Below are positions 50,016 through 59,070 of a stretch of DNA of 64,000 nt, piece after piece. This DNA is from Pyxidicoccus trucidator. Lineage in GTDB: Bacteria > Myxococcota > Myxococcia > Myxococcales > Myxococcaceae. How positions within the stretch are numbered: the first letter of the stretch is position 1; each line of letters starts with the position of its first letter. Position numbers and translations under genes: made by a program. The notes beneath the pieces are model-generated. The model did not search any database. It saw only the letters and a list, made by a program, of their open reading frames with translations, and was not told the DNA's origin. The stretch covers positions 62,001 to 126,000 of the forward strand of contig NZ_JAAIXZ010000011.1 in the NCBI RefSeq assembly GCF_010894435.1, written 5' to 3'.

Positions 50016-52121
50016 TCAGAAGACGAACGGGAAGCGGACGGGACCACCCTGCTCCTCGTGCTTCGGGAAGGTCCAGGCGCGGACCTTGCCCTCGATGCAG
50101 CGGGCGATGGGCGTGCCCTGGAGCGAGGCGGTCTCGGTGACGACCTCGCCGACCTTACCGCTGGGGAGGATGCTCCAGCGCACGACGACGCGGCCTCCCG
50201 AGCTTGGAGTCTGCGGCTGCTGTGCCGCGGCGCACGCGTTGATGTCGCCCTTGTTGGCGAGCACCACCTCGAAGATGTCGGACTGGGCGAGCGACGCGGC
50301 CGGCTTCGCCGGGTCCGGAGGCACATAGACGGTGCGCTCCTGCACGTCCTTGGCAGGCGGCTCCGACAGCTCACGCTCGAAGGCCTCGTCGGGGCCCAGT
50401 TCCGACGCGGGCGACTCCTTGGCGGCGGGGACGGCTTCCACCTGCTCCGCGTCCGGCGACGCGTCGTCCACGGGCGGAGGACCTGCCGGGCGACTCTCCA
50501 GCGCGAGCGCGGCGGCGGGCGCGCTCGGCCGGGCGACAGGTGCACGCACAGGAGGGCTCGCCGTCGTCAGCGAGGAGGCCAGCGACGCGGCCGGGGCGCT
50601 GGGAGTCGTCACCGCCTTCCCACCCGTGGTCGCCAGCAGGGGCACGCTGCCACCTCGCTCGAGTCCGACATTGCCAAGGGGCGCGAGCGAGGAGCCCGCG
50701 ACGGCACCGCTGCCGGCGGCTCCGGCCGGAGCACCCGCGACAGCACCGGAGGCGGCGGTGGCGCCCTTCACCGTCCCCACCGTCGAGCCCGTGCCGGGGG
50801 CAGCCATCGCATTGCCAGGAACCTCCTGGCCCGCGCCAGTGCCTACCGCCCCAGGCGCCAAGCCGGCGGAGGCCGAGCCCGGCACACCGTTCCCTGTAAC
50901 GGTCGCGGCGGAAGCCGCGGTGCCCACCGTCCCAGGCGCCGAGTCGGCGGAGGCCGAGACAGGCACACCGTTCCCCGGAAGGGTTGCGGCGGAAGCCGCA
51001 GCGGCTCCGACACTGCCCGGCGTTGCGGATACGGAAGGAGCAGCGCCACCGGCACTGCCCGGCGTTGCGGACGCGGAAGGAGTGGAACCTCCGGCACCGC
51101 CCGGCGTTGCGGACGCGGAAGCCGCGGCGTTCACGGCATCACCGCCGCGCAGTCGGCCGAAGAGCACACTCCCCTGGCCGTTCCCCAGCAGGCCGAGGAG
51201 CACGGCCACCGTCACACCGCCCGTGGCGCCACCCAGCAGCGCGAGCCCCACCGCGCGACGCCACCGCGTTTCTCCCCGGTTCGCGGGCGCAGCGCCCAGC
51301 ACCGCGTGCGTCCCCGCGGGGTCCACGGAAGCGCCACCCACCGAGAGCAGGCCTGCTCCCGACTCGCTCATGTTCGCGGGCGCGTGCGTCCCCACACCGC
51401 CCACCGGAGTACCTCCCTGGAGGGAGCCCGCCCCCTGCTCGTGCATCGCCGTGGAAGCCTGCGTCCACGCGGGGTCCACGGAGCCGCTCCGCGCCGCCGC
51501 GAGGCCCTCCACCGGACCCTGCGTCGCTACGACCGTGGACGTCCCCAGGGCGCCCGCCGCATCGAGGCTCGCCGTCACCGGCTCGGCGGACAGGGACCGC
51601 AGGGCCTCGGCGCCCTTCGGCTCGAAGTCCGGAGCGCCGCCGCCCACGGGCACCTCGTCCGCCGTCGGCACGCGCTCCCGCGGCAGCGGGACGAGCGCCT
51701 CGGCCAGCTCCGGCACCTGGCACAGCGGCAGCCACGCGCTGAACCCGTCGCGCCAGCACAGCGAGTCCGGTCCCAGCTCGCCTCGCTCACAGAAGCCCTT
51801 CAGCGCCGTGAGGTCGTGCGGTCCCGAGGGCTTCGCGCCCAGCGCGACATACCAGTCGTGGCTCACCGCCGCTTCCTGCACGGAGGACACGAGCGGACGG
51901 CCCCGGTGCAGGCGCTCGCCCAGCATCTCTCCGCGGGAGCGCGACTGCGTGGCGGGCGCTGCGATGCGGTTCTTGTCCGTGCGCAGCTTGCTGACGAAGG
52001 CGTCCAGCTCCGCGTCGGACACACCGCCCAGCACGGGCGTGGAGCTTCCCTCCGGTTCCCCTGGAAGACCTCCCTGGGCACTGCCCAGGTCGCTACCGCC
52101 GTCCCCTGAGTTACCGACCAT
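50016..52121 (-). CDS. GYF_2 and AgmX/PglI C-terminal domain protein
   Basis: A 701-residue protein beginning at the ATG at 52121 with AAGGAG 8 bases upstream. Residues ~88-140 form a GYF_2 (DUF4339) domain (DWYVALGAKPSGPHDLTALK, CWRDGFSAWLPL). One membrane helix lies near residue ~285-310 (ALLGGATGGVTVAVLLGLLG), followed by ~270 residues of Ala/Gly/Ser/Pro low complexity with short tandem repeats. The last ~95 residues are a TonB-like AgmX/PglI C-terminal domain (FEVVLANKGDINACAAAQ, GKVGEVVTETASLQGTPIAR). The architecture matches proteins linked to gliding motility and envelope function in myxobacteria. Specific role unknown. Confidence 0.85.
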   Translation of the reverse strand: MVGNSGDGGSDLGSAQGGLPGEPEGSSTPVLGGVSDAELDAFVSKLRTDKNRIAAPATQSRSRGEMLGERLHRGRPLVSSVQEAAVSHDWYVALGAKPSGPHDLTALKGFCERGELGPDSLCWRDGFSAWLPLCQVPELAEALVPLPRERVPTADEVPVGGGAPDFEPKGAEALRSLSAEPVTASLDAAGALGTSTVVATQGPVEGLAAARSGSVDPAWTQASTAMHEQGAGSLQGGTPVGGVGTHAPANMSESGAGLLSVGGASVDPAGTHAVLGAAPANRGETRWRRAVGLALLGGATGGVTVAVLLGLLGNGQGSVLFGRLRGGDAVNAAASASATPGGAGGSTPSASATPGSAGGAAPSVSATPGSVGAAAASAATLPGNGVPVSASADSAPGTVGTAASAATVTGNGVPGSASAGLAPGAVGTGAGQEVPGNAMAAPGTGSTVGTVKGATAASGAVAGAPAGAAGSGAVAGSSLAPLGNVGLERGGSVPLLATTGGKAVTTPSAPAASLASSLTTASPPVRAPVARPSAPAAALALESRPAGPPPVDDASPDAEQVEAVPAAKESPASELGPDEAFERELSEPPAKDVQERTVYVPPDPAKPAASLAQSDIFEVVLANKGDINACAAAQQPQTPSSGGRVVVRWSILPSGKVGEVVTETASLQGTPIARCIEGKVRAWTFPKHEEQGGPVRFPFVF
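50999..51125 (-). repeat. ~54-bp repeats encoding SASATPGxxGG units
   Basis: Three imperfect copies built on GCCCGGCGTTGCGGA spaced 54 bases apart inside the low-complexity part of the AgmX-like gene, encoding SASATPGGAGGS-type units. Related, more diverged units follow. Confidence 0.75.
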
Positions 52122-52358
52122 GCACCCGCTCCTTGCCAGAGCCCGATTGACGACCCGCCCGACCACCTTCTGACCTCCCCCCAATGGAATGCCCGCGCGC
52201 GGATTCGTCAACGGAGAGTGTAGGCGCGGAGGTGGACATGGAGCGCACTCGAAACAGCGGCCCAGCGGAAATGTCCGTCCCCATCCGGGCGCGAGCACGC
52301 CCCTGTGCGGTGCTTGCGCACAGCCGCGGTGTCGGACCTCCAGCGCGCCACCTCCGCG

Positions 52359-52817
52359 TCAGAGCCGCTTCTGGAGCACCACGAAGGTGGGCGAGGGGTA
52401 GCCCGCGTGGGTGCCGTGGGCGAGGAACGTGTAGCCCAGGCGGGCGTACCAGTCCTGATGGTCCTGGAGCGCGAGCCGCACGTTGAGCCGCACGGGCATG
52501 GGGCCCAGCGCACGCGCCCGGGACTCCACCGCCTCCACCAGCGCCCGGGCGACACCCCGGCCCCGGAAGGGAGGCAGCACGGCCAGCCGGTCCAGGTACA
52601 GATGGTCCGACTTGGGATGGAAGAAGACGCACCCCTCCGCGCCGGAGGGGGACTCGGCGATGAAGGCGCCCCCGTCCCGCAGCTCGCGCAGGACGACCTC
52701 CACCGTCTTGCCGTGGGCGCTGGAGGGCGGGTCGAGCCGCCCCCGGTACTCCTCGAAGGCCTCTCGCAGCAGGAGTGCGAGCAGCGGCGCATCCTCCGGC
52801 ACGGCTTCACGAATCAT
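52359..52817 (-). CDS. GNAT-family N-acetyltransferase
   Basis: A 152-residue GNAT: starts IREAVPEDAPLLALLLREAF, with the acetyl-CoA-binding motif LAVLPPFRGRGVARALVE and the later helix-strand RLALQDHQDWYARLGYTF. It begins 9 bases after the transhydrogenase beta gene and is probably the last cistron of that operon. The acceptor substrate is unknown. The interval 52122-52358 upstream of the AgmX-like gene shows nothing else. Confidence 0.9.
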   Translation of the reverse strand: MIREAVPEDAPLLALLLREAFEEYRGRLDPPSSAHGKTVEVVLRELRDGGAFIAESPSGAEGCVFFHPKSDHLYLDRLAVLPPFRGRGVARALVEAVESRARALGPMPVRLNVRLALQDHQDWYARLGYTFLAHGTHAGYPSPTFVVLQKRL

Positions 52818-52826
52818 CGCGGACGG

Positions 52827-54242
52827 CTACTCCTTCAGCGCGGCGGTGAACTGGGTAATCGTCTTCTTCGCGTCACCCAGGACCATCATCGTGTTGGAGC
52901 GCACGAACAGCTCGTTCTCGATGCCCGCGAAGCCGGTGTTGAGCGAGCGCTTGAGCACGAGGCAGGTCTTCGCCATGTCCGCCGACAGGATGGGCATGCC
53001 GTAGATGGGGCTGCTCTGGTTGCTGCGCGCGGCGGGGTTGACCACGTCGTTCGCGCCCACCACCAGCGCCACGTCCGTGGCGGTGAAGTCATCGTTGATG
53101 ACTTCCAGGTCGAAGAGGTGGTCGTAGGGGACGTTCGCCTCGGCGAGCAGCACGTTCATGTGGCCGGGCATGCGGCCCGCCACCGGGTGGATGGCATAGC
53201 GAACGTCACAGCCGTTGGCCTGGAGCGCGTTGGCCAGGTCCCGCACCGCGTGCTGTGCCTGGGACACGGCCATGCCGTAGCCGGGGACCACGATGACGGA
53301 GCGCGCCGCGCGGAGCACCTCGGCCGCCTCCTCCACCGAGCCCACGTTGGGCGCGGGCCCGGAGGGCGTCGCGCCCCCCGCCACCGCCTTCGTCTCCGGC
53401 GCCGCGCCGAAGGCGCCGAAGAGCACGTTGGCGAAGGAGCGGTTCATCGCCTTGGACATCATCATGCCCAGCAGGAAGCCGGAGAAGCCGTCCAGCGCGC
53501 CACAGATGATGAGGACGTTGTTGCCCAGCGCGAAGCCCGTGGCCGCCGCCGCGAGGCCCGCGTACGAGTTGAGGAGGCAGATGACCACCGGCATGTCCGC
53601 GCCACCGATGGGCAGCACCAGCAGCACGCCCAGCAGCACGCCCAGCACCGCCACGGCGTAGAAGGCCCAGGACGCGTCCGGCATGTAGACGAGCAGCGCA
53701 ATCAGCCCCAGCGTGCCGGCAATCATCAGCACGTTGGAGGCGTTCTGCCCCGGGTAGGTGACGGGCTTGCCGGTGATGAAGCCCTGCAGCTTGCCGAAGG
53801 CCATGAGGCTTCCGGTGAAGGTGAGCGCGCCGAGCGCCACCTCCAGGCCGGTGGCGGTGACCTGGAGCGTGCTCATGTTCGGGCCGCCGTGCTCCAGGTA
53901 CTCGACGACGCCCACCAGGCCCACCGCGAGGCCGCCGAAGGCATGCGACAGGGCGATGCGCTCGGGCATCTTCGTCATCGGAATCCACAGGCCCATGCCC
54001 GTGCCCACGGCGGAGCCGATGACGATGGCCAGGATGATCCACTCCCAGCGCACGATGACGCCGGACACCGCCACGCCGTACAGCAGCGTGCCGGCGACGG
54101 CGGCCACCATGCCGACCTCCGCGAGCAGCACGCCCCTGCGCGCCGTCTGGGCGTCGCCCAGGTCCTTCAGGCCCAGGACGAAGAGGATGGAGGCCGCCAG
54201 GTACAGCAGTTGGACGAACGTCTCTGTCGTGGAGAGCGTCAC
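52827..54242 (-). CDS. pntB: NAD(P) transhydrogenase subunit beta
   Basis: A 471-residue subunit of the proton-translocating transhydrogenase, which drives NADP+ reduction by NADH using the proton gradient. The N-terminal ~260 residues hold about eight to nine membrane helices, and the C-terminal domain binds NADP(H), with VIVVPGYGMAVSQAQHAVRD and a later LVVGANDVVNPAARSN. The GTG start overlaps the stop of the preceding small subunit gene. All three components of the enzyme are present in order on the minus strand. Confidence 0.96.
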   Translation of the reverse strand: MTLSTTETFVQLLYLAASILFVLGLKDLGDAQTARRGVLLAEVGMVAAVAGTLLYGVAVSGVIVRWEWIILAIVIGSAVGTGMGLWIPMTKMPERIALSHAFGGLAVGLVGVVEYLEHGGPNMSTLQVTATGLEVALGALTFTGSLMAFGKLQGFITGKPVTYPGQNASNVLMIAGTLGLIALLVYMPDASWAFYAVAVLGVLLGVLLVLPIGGADMPVVICLLNSYAGLAAAATGFALGNNVLIICGALDGFSGFLLGMMMSKAMNRSFANVLFGAFGAAPETKAVAGGATPSGPAPNVGSVEEAAEVLRAARSVIVVPGYGMAVSQAQHAVRDLANALQANGCDVRYAIHPVAGRMPGHMNVLLAEANVPYDHLFDLEVINDDFTATDVALVVGANDVVNPAARSNQSSPIYGMPILSADMAKTCLVLKRSLNTGFAGIENELFVRSNTMMVLGDAKKTITQFTAALKE

Positions 54243-54532
54243 CGCGTGCCTCCCTTCTTCTTGAACATACGGAGCATGCGGTCGGTGATGAGGAAGCCAC
54301 CCACCACGTTGATGGTGGCGGCGAGCACCGCCACCCCGCCGAGCACCGTCGACAGCGTCCCGTAGTGCCCGCCCGCCGCCAGCAGCGAGCCCACCAGGGA
54401 GATGCCGGAGATGGCGTTGGTGAAGGCCATCAGCGGCGTGTGCAGCAGGTGCGGCACCTTGGAGATGACCTGGTAGCCGGTGAAGGCGGCCAGGAAGAAC
54501 ACGTACAGGCCGAAGATCAGCGTCAGTGACAT
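54239..54532 (-). CDS. pntAB: NAD(P) transhydrogenase membrane subunit alpha-2
   Basis: A 97-residue protein with three membrane helices (LIFGLYVFFLAAFTGYQVIS, HTPLMAFTNAISGISLVGSL, VLGGVAVLAATINVVGGFLI), equal to the C-terminal membrane part of E. coli PntA. The KVPHLLHTPLMAFTNAISG segment is highly characteristic. It starts one base after the alpha-1 stop and overlaps pntB, so the split-alpha three-gene form is present, as in Rhodospirillum. Confidence 0.95.
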   Translation of the reverse strand: MSLTLIFGLYVFFLAAFTGYQVISKVPHLLHTPLMAFTNAISGISLVGSLLAAGGHYGTLSTVLGGVAVLAATINVVGGFLITDRMLRMFKKKGGTR

Positions 54533-54533
54533 G

Positions 54534-55673
54534 TCACGGCTCCCTCATGGCCACGTCCGCCACCGCCGGGTGGACGATTTCGCCGCCGCGGGTGATGAGC
54601 ATGCCCCTCACGATTTCATCCGCGGTGTCGAGCTTCAGCGCCCCGTCCTTGTCGGTGACGTGCGCGAGCAGCTTCTCCAGGTTGCGCGAGAACATCGCGC
54701 TGGCGTGCACCGCGAGCTGGCTGGGCAGGTTGCGCTCGCCGATGACGGTGACACCGTTCTCCGTGCGGTAGCGCTCGCCGGGGCGGGTCAGCTCGCAGTT
54801 GCCGCCCTGCTCCGCCGCGATGTCCACCACCACCGAGCCGCTCTTCATGCGCCGCACCATGTCCGCCGGCAGCAGCACCGGAGCGCGACGGCCGGGCACG
54901 AGCGCGGTGGTGATGACGGCGTCCGACTTCGCCACGTGCACCGCGAGCGCCTCCGCCTGCTTCTTCTTCGCCTCCTCGCTCAGCTCCTTCGCGTAGCCGC
55001 CGGAGCCCGCGGCGTCCTCGATGTCGATGTTGACGAAGCGGGCGCCCAGGCTCTCCACCTGCTCCTTCACCACCTTGCGGACGTCGTACGCCTCCACCAC
55101 CGCGCCCAGGCGGCGCGCCGTGGCGATGGCTTGCAGCCCGGCCACGCCCGCCCCCAGCACCAGCACCTTGGCCGGAGGAATGGTGCCGGCCGCCGTCATC
55201 AGCATGGGGAACAGCTTCGGCATGGCCTCCGCCGCGAGCAGCACCGCGCGGTAGCCGGCAATCGTCGCCTGAGAGCTGAGCACGTCCATCATCTGCGCCA
55301 GCGTGGTGCGCGGCACCATGTCCATGGCCAGCAGCGTCACCTGCCGCTGGGCGAGCTCCCGCGCCAGCTTCGGGTTGGACATGGGGTACGCGAGGCTCAC
55401 CAGCACCGAGCCGGCCTTCAGCAGCGCCAGCTCCTCCGGCCCCGGCGGCTGCACCTTGAGCACCACGTCGGCGGCGGCGTAGACGGCGGCGGCGCTCGGC
55501 TCGAGGCGGGCCCCGGCCGCGCGCAGCTCCTCGTCGGAGCACTCCGCGCCCAGGCCCGCACCGCTTTCGACCACCACTTCGTGCTTCCTGCCGACGAGGC
55601 GTTTCACGCTCTCCGCCACGAGCGCGATCCGCCTTTCGCCCGGCACCGTTTCACGGGGGATGGCGATGATCAT
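54534..55673 (-). CDS. pntAA: NAD(P) transhydrogenase subunit alpha-1
   Basis: A 379-residue soluble NAD(H)-binding subunit, related to alanine dehydrogenase. It begins MIIAIPRETVPGERRIALVA; the NAD-binding Rossmann motif is VLVLGAGVAGLQAIATARRL and the RQD-loop region is NIDIEDAAGSGGYAKELS. The ATG at 55673 fits the family start, though an ATG four codons earlier cannot be excluded; neither has a clear ribosome-binding site. First gene of the pntAA-pntAB-pntB-GNAT operon. Confidence 0.95.
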   Translation of the reverse strand: MIIAIPRETVPGERRIALVAESVKRLVGRKHEVVVESGAGLGAECSDEELRAAGARLEPSAAAVYAAADVVLKVQPPGPEELALLKAGSVLVSLAYPMSNPKLARELAQRQVTLLAMDMVPRTTLAQMMDVLSSQATIAGYRAVLLAAEAMPKLFPMLMTAAGTIPPAKVLVLGAGVAGLQAIATARRLGAVVEAYDVRKVVKEQVESLGARFVNIDIEDAAGSGGYAKELSEEAKKKQAEALAVHVAKSDAVITTALVPGRRAPVLLPADMVRRMKSGSVVVDIAAEQGGNCELTRPGERYRTENGVTVIGERNLPSQLAVHASAMFSRNLEKLLAHVTDKDGALKLDTADEIVRGMLITRGGEIVHPAVADVAMREP

Positions 55674-55878
55674 GTCTGGGAGCATAGGCGAACACGCCGG
55701 GTGACAAGCTCCCACCACCCGGAGTGTACTGCCCCAGCCTTCTCCCCCTCCCTTCAGTCCTAGGGGGTTCCCACATGTTGCGCCGCGTCACTCACATTGA
55801 GGGAGCACTCACGCAACTTTGCGGCCCCCTGCCCCATAATCAGAGAATTCCGAGAAGTTGAACGCCCGGGGAGTGTTC

Positions 55879-57360
55879 ATGTCCACGAAGGTCGGTCCCA
55901 AGCTCATTGCCACGTCCACGGTGAAGACGGCGGCCACGCAGGATACCCAGACGACGCAACAAGCTTGGGCGGCGGACCTGGCACTCCTGCAGTCCGTGAA
56001 GGACCTCGTGGGGGCCCAACCCCAGACGACGGCCAATGCCCGGGAGACGTCTACCTTCACGCCGGCCGCGGCGCAGAAGACCGCCAACCCGCAGCTGTCG
56101 ATGGTGGACAACGCCATCGACCAGGCCTTCAAGCGCGTCTACGTGAACGACTCGCGCCCGACGTCCGGCGCCGAGTTCGAGAAGTACCGCAAGGCGGCCC
56201 AGGAGCGCGCCGACAAGGGCATGAGTCCCAAGGACATCATGCATGACATCGCCAACATGATCCGCGCCGACAAGGCGGGCGGCACCAGCACTCCCGGCGG
56301 GGCGAACCCGAACGTCAACGTGGACTCGGCCATCGACCAGGCCTTCAAGCGCGTCTACATGAACGACTCGCGCCCCACGACTGGCGCCGAGCTGGAGAAG
56401 TACCGCAAGGCGGCCCAGGAGCGCGCTGACAAGGGCATGAGTCAGAAGGACATCATGCACGACATCGCCAACATGATCCGCGCGGACAAGGCCGGCGGTA
56501 CCACCAGCCCCGGCGGCGGGACGAACCCGAACGTCAACGTGGACTCGGCCATCGACCAGGCCTTCAAGCGCGTCTACCTGAACGACTCGCGCCCCACGAC
56601 CGGCGCCGAGCTGGAGAAGTACCGCAAGGCGGCCCAGGAGCGCGCCGACAAGGGCATGAGTCAGAAGGACATCATGCACGACATCGCCAACATGATCCGC
56701 GCCGACAAGGCCGGCGGTACCACCAGCCCCGGCGGCGGGACGAACCCGAACGTCAACGTGGACTCGGCCATCGACCAGGCCTTCAAGCGCGTCTACCTGA
56801 ACGACTCGCGCCCCACGACCGGCGCCGAGCTGGAGAAGTACCGCAAGGCGGCCCAGGAGCGCGCCGACAAGGGCATGAGTCAGAAGGACATCATGCACGA
56901 CATCGCCAACATGATCCGCGCCGACAAGGCCGGCGGTACCACCAGCCCCGGCGGCGGGACGAACCCGAACGTCAACGTGGACTCGGCCATCGACCAGGCC
57001 TTCAAGCGCGTCTACCTGAACGACTCGCGCCCCACGACCGGCGCCGAGCTGGAGAAGTACCGCAAGGCGGCCCAGGAGCGCGCCGACAAGGGCATGAGTC
57101 AGAAGGACATCATGCACGACATCGCGAACATGATCCGCGCGGACAAGGCCACCGGCGGCGGCGGGTCCAACTCGACGGTGAACGTGGACTCGGCCATCGA
57201 CCAGGCCTTCAAGCGCGTCTACATGAACGACTCGCGTCCCACGACCGGCGCCGAGCTGGAGAAGTACCGCAAGGCGGCCCAGGAGCGCGCTGACAAGGGC
57301 ATGAGCCAGAAGGACATCATGCACGACATCGCCAACATGATTCGCGCCGACCGGCAATAG
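55879..57360 (+). CDS. Protein of six near-identical ~73-residue repeats (DUF4214-like)
   Basis: A 493-residue protein with no signal peptide and GGGGAG 4 bases before the ATG. After an ~80-residue Thr/Ala/Gln-rich start there are six repeats, each with DSAIDQAFKRVYMNDSRP, TTGAELEKYRKAAQERADKG and MSQKDIMHDIANMIRADK, joined by Gly/Thr/Asn linkers; the final copy ends the protein. The unit 'AF.RVY...P...EL.KY...A..G.S..DI...I' resembles DUF4214-type helical domains seen in secreted or surface proteins; this likeness is by eye. Copies 3-5 are almost identical in DNA. Function unknown; filament or multivalent binding protein is a guess. Confidence 0.85.
   Translation: MSTKVGPKLIATSTVKTAATQDTQTTQQAWAADLALLQSVKDLVGAQPQTTANARETSTFTPAAAQKTANPQLSMVDNAIDQAFKRVYVNDSRPTSGAEFEKYRKAAQERADKGMSPKDIMHDIANMIRADKAGGTSTPGGANPNVNVDSAIDQAFKRVYMNDSRPTTGAELEKYRKAAQERADKGMSQKDIMHDIANMIRADKAGGTTSPGGGTNPNVNVDSAIDQAFKRVYLNDSRPTTGAELEKYRKAAQERADKGMSQKDIMHDIANMIRADKAGGTTSPGGGTNPNVNVDSAIDQAFKRVYLNDSRPTTGAELEKYRKAAQERADKGMSQKDIMHDIANMIRADKAGGTTSPGGGTNPNVNVDSAIDQAFKRVYLNDSRPTTGAELEKYRKAAQERADKGMSQKDIMHDIANMIRADKATGGGGSNSTVNVDSAIDQAFKRVYMNDSRPTTGAELEKYRKAAQERADKGMSQKDIMHDIANMIRADRQ
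56104..57357 (+). repeat. Six tandem ~219-bp coding repeats
   Basis: Units begin at 56104, 56320, 56539, 56758, 56977 and 57184 (spacings 216, 219, 219, 219 and 207 bases). The middle copies are nearly identical at nucleotide level including wobble positions, which implies recent duplication or gene conversion. The first unit is the most diverged, and the last has a different linker. Confidence 0.95.
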
Positions 57361-57370
57361 CGGTCGGCGG

Positions 57371-57400
57371 GCCCGCCCCTCTCACGAGGGGCTCGGGCCC
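57371..57400. terminator. Strong hairpin between convergent genes
   Basis: GCCCCTC (57375-57381), loop TCAC, GAGGGGC (57386-57392), extended by flanking GGGCCC blocks with a small bulge. It lies 10 bases after the repeat-protein stop and 14 before the opposing stop, so probably bidirectional. Confidence 0.6.
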
Positions 57401-57413
57401 CACCGGGGAGCGC

Positions 57414-57836
57414 TCAGGAAGCCTGCTTCGCCGCGCGAGCCGCTTCGCGCTGTGCGGCGACCCAGGCCTTCGCCTCCTCCTCGGTGGCCACCATGGCGAA
57501 GGGGATGCTTCCCTTGACCCCCAGCAGCTCCTGCGCCCGAATCATCATGTTGACCATGGTCCGCATGGCGAAGCTGGTGCCGAACATCACCGAGCCGGCG
57601 TAGGGCAGCAGGTCCGGGTTCTCACCCAGGGCCTTGCGGACGTCCGCCGACATCCCGCTGCCCTGCCGCGAGTCCGTGATGATGTAGATCGTAGGGTAGC
57701 GAAGCTTGAGTTCCCGCACGAGCGCGTTCGACTCCTCCATCAGCTTCATGTCGTACACGCCGACGGTGACCATGCGCACCGTGTCCGGCTCCTCGAACCA
57801 CATCTTATGCGGGCCCAACGTCCACACTGCTCCCAT
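57414..57836 (-). CDS. SpoIIAA-like (STAS/SEC14-type) protein
   Basis: A 140-residue soluble protein that looks like the SpoIIAA-like fold: KMWFEEPDTVRMVTVGVYDM, LKLRYPTIYIITDSRQ, then an amphipathic helix and GSIPFAMVATEEEAKAWV. It follows the RsbR-like gene by 35 bases as the last cistron of the stressosome-type operon. No phosphorylatable Ser in the usual STAS context was identified. A scaffold or sensing partner role is inferred from context. Confidence 0.7.
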   Translation of the reverse strand: MGAVWTLGPHKMWFEEPDTVRMVTVGVYDMKLMEESNALVRELKLRYPTIYIITDSRQGSGMSADVRKALGENPDLLPYAGSVMFGTSFAMRTMVNMMIRAQELLGVKGSIPFAMVATEEEAKAWVAAQREAARAAKQAS

Positions 57837-57871
57837 GGTGCTGCTCCTTGTCGTCCGGGTTCGGGGGTGGT

Positions 57872-58558
57872 TCAGCGCTGCTGAGTCGGCGTCGTGCCCG
57901 CGTGCTGGCGCAGGTAGAGGAAGCACTCCCGCAGGCCTTCCTTCAGACTGCCGAGCGTCTTCACCTCGCGCAGGTCCACGCCAATCTGGACCAGCGTCTG
58001 GGCAATCAGCGGGCTGATGCCCGTCACCACGCAGTACGCTCCCAGCAGCCGCGCCGCGTTCACCATCTTGATGAAGTGGTTGGCCGTCATCGTGTCCACC
58101 ACCTCCACGCCGGTGATGTCGATGATGACGCAGCGGGCCTTCCCCTGGACGATGCGATGCAGGAGCCGCTCGGTCATCTCCACCGAGCGCTGCGTGTCCA
58201 CCACGCCGACGATGGGCAGGGTGAGGATGTCGTCCCACAGCTCGATGATGGGCGTGGACAAATCCCGGATGGCCTCGCGCTGCCGTTCGATGGTGGAGAG
58301 CTTCTCCTCCATCTCCCGGTGGCTCGTCGCCAGGCGGGTCACCGCCGCCTCGTGCTCGCGGCGCGTGGTGGCCAGCTCGCGCACGAAGACGTTGAGCGTC
58401 TCCTCCAGCGAGGCGAGCTCGTCGATGTCGTCGATGGGGATGGTGGTCCGCTCGGCGGAGTACTCACCCACGGAGATCATCGACAGCACGTCGATGATGC
58501 GGCCGATGCGCGCGGGGTCGATGGACAGCTGGGCTTGCGGCTTGGACTGGGCGCTCAT
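57872..58558 (-). CDS. rsbR: RsbR-like STAS protein with HAMP-like N terminus
   Basis: A 228-residue protein. The N-terminal part (~residues 17-65, IGRIIDVLSMISVGEYSAE then DIDELASLEETLNVFVREL) resembles a soluble HAMP domain in place of the globin-like sensor of B. subtilis RsbR. A coiled coil follows (~65-95), then a STAS domain with the phosphosite region VIIDITGVEVVDTMTANHFI, where Thr after VVD matches the conserved RsbR Thr. Expected to form the stressosome core with RsbS. It starts 14 bases after rsbS. Confidence 0.87.
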   Translation of the reverse strand: MSAQSKPQAQLSIDPARIGRIIDVLSMISVGEYSAERTTIPIDDIDELASLEETLNVFVRELATTRREHEAAVTRLATSHREMEEKLSTIERQREAIRDLSTPIIELWDDILTLPIVGVVDTQRSVEMTERLLHRIVQGKARCVIIDITGVEVVDTMTANHFIKMVNAARLLGAYCVVTGISPLIAQTLVQIGVDLREVKTLGSLKEGLRECFLYLRQHAGTTPTQQR

Positions 58559-58572
58559 GGGGTGGGGGTTCC

Positions 58573-59070
58573 TCAGGCGGCGGACTTCGGGGGGGCGGAG
58601 GGGGACAGGCCGAGCATCTCGTCAGCCAGCTTCAGGGAGGCCTCTCGCTCGGCGGAGGCGTTGCGCCCGCCCAGCACCTGGACGCCGAGCAGCAGCAGGC
58701 CCTCCTCCAGGCCCAGCGCCGTCTCCACGCCCTCGAGCTGGATGCCCATGCTCTGCAGGGTGAGGGCCACGTCCGCGCCCATGCCGCAGAGCACGGTGCG
58801 GGTGCCCATCAGCCGGGCCGAGGCGGCCAGCCGCGCGAGCACCGCGCACAGGTGGCTGTCCACCAGCCAGAGGCCGGAGATGTCCACCACCATGCCGCGC
58901 GCGCCGGTGCGCTGGATGTCGCGCAGCACGTCCGAGCACAGCTGCGCGGCCTGGGCGTCGGTGATGTCGCCCTGGAGGGGGACGATGAGGTTCCCCCACA
59001 GGGGGATGATGGGAATGCGCGCGGTGTCGCGCTCGGGACGGGGGGCCACCTGCGGAACGAACTGGCTCAT
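58573..59070 (-). CDS. rsbS: RsbS-like STAS antagonist
   Basis: A 165-residue STAS protein beginning with a short unstructured lead, then IPIIPLWGNLIVPLQGDITD, and with the phosphosite MVVDISGLWLVDSHLCAVLA, where Ser after VVD/LVD is the residue phosphorylated by RsbT in characterised systems. It extends about 45 residues past the STAS domain, longer than B. subtilis RsbS. The ATG overlaps the stop of the phosphatase gene. Confidence 0.87.
   Translation of the reverse strand: MSQFVPQVAPRPERDTARIPIIPLWGNLIVPLQGDITDAQAAQLCSDVLRDIQRTGARGMVVDISGLWLVDSHLCAVLARLAASARLMGTRTVLCGMGADVALTLQSMGIQLEGVETALGLEEGLLLLGVQVLGGRNASAEREASLKLADEMLGLSPSAPPKSAA

Noticed and set aside
50058..52173. Two long plus-strand frames over the AgmX-like gene
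   Set aside because: Low-complexity complement of the Ala/Gly/Ser repeats; the minus frame carries the GYF_2 and AgmX C-terminal domains and a good start.
52305..54365. 686-codon plus-strand frame over pntB and the GNAT gene
   Set aside because: Spans two well-identified minus-strand genes and their junction; no motif.
55840..57357. 505-codon minus-strand frame over the repeat protein
   Set aside because: It is the reverse complement of the repeats; the plus frame has a ribosome-binding site and protein-like repeats. A Val/Leu/Arg-rich antisense product is unlikely.
56104..57357. Regular repeats as a possible CRISPR array
   Set aside because: Units are ~219 bp, in-frame coding repeats with no spacers, and no cas gene is present.
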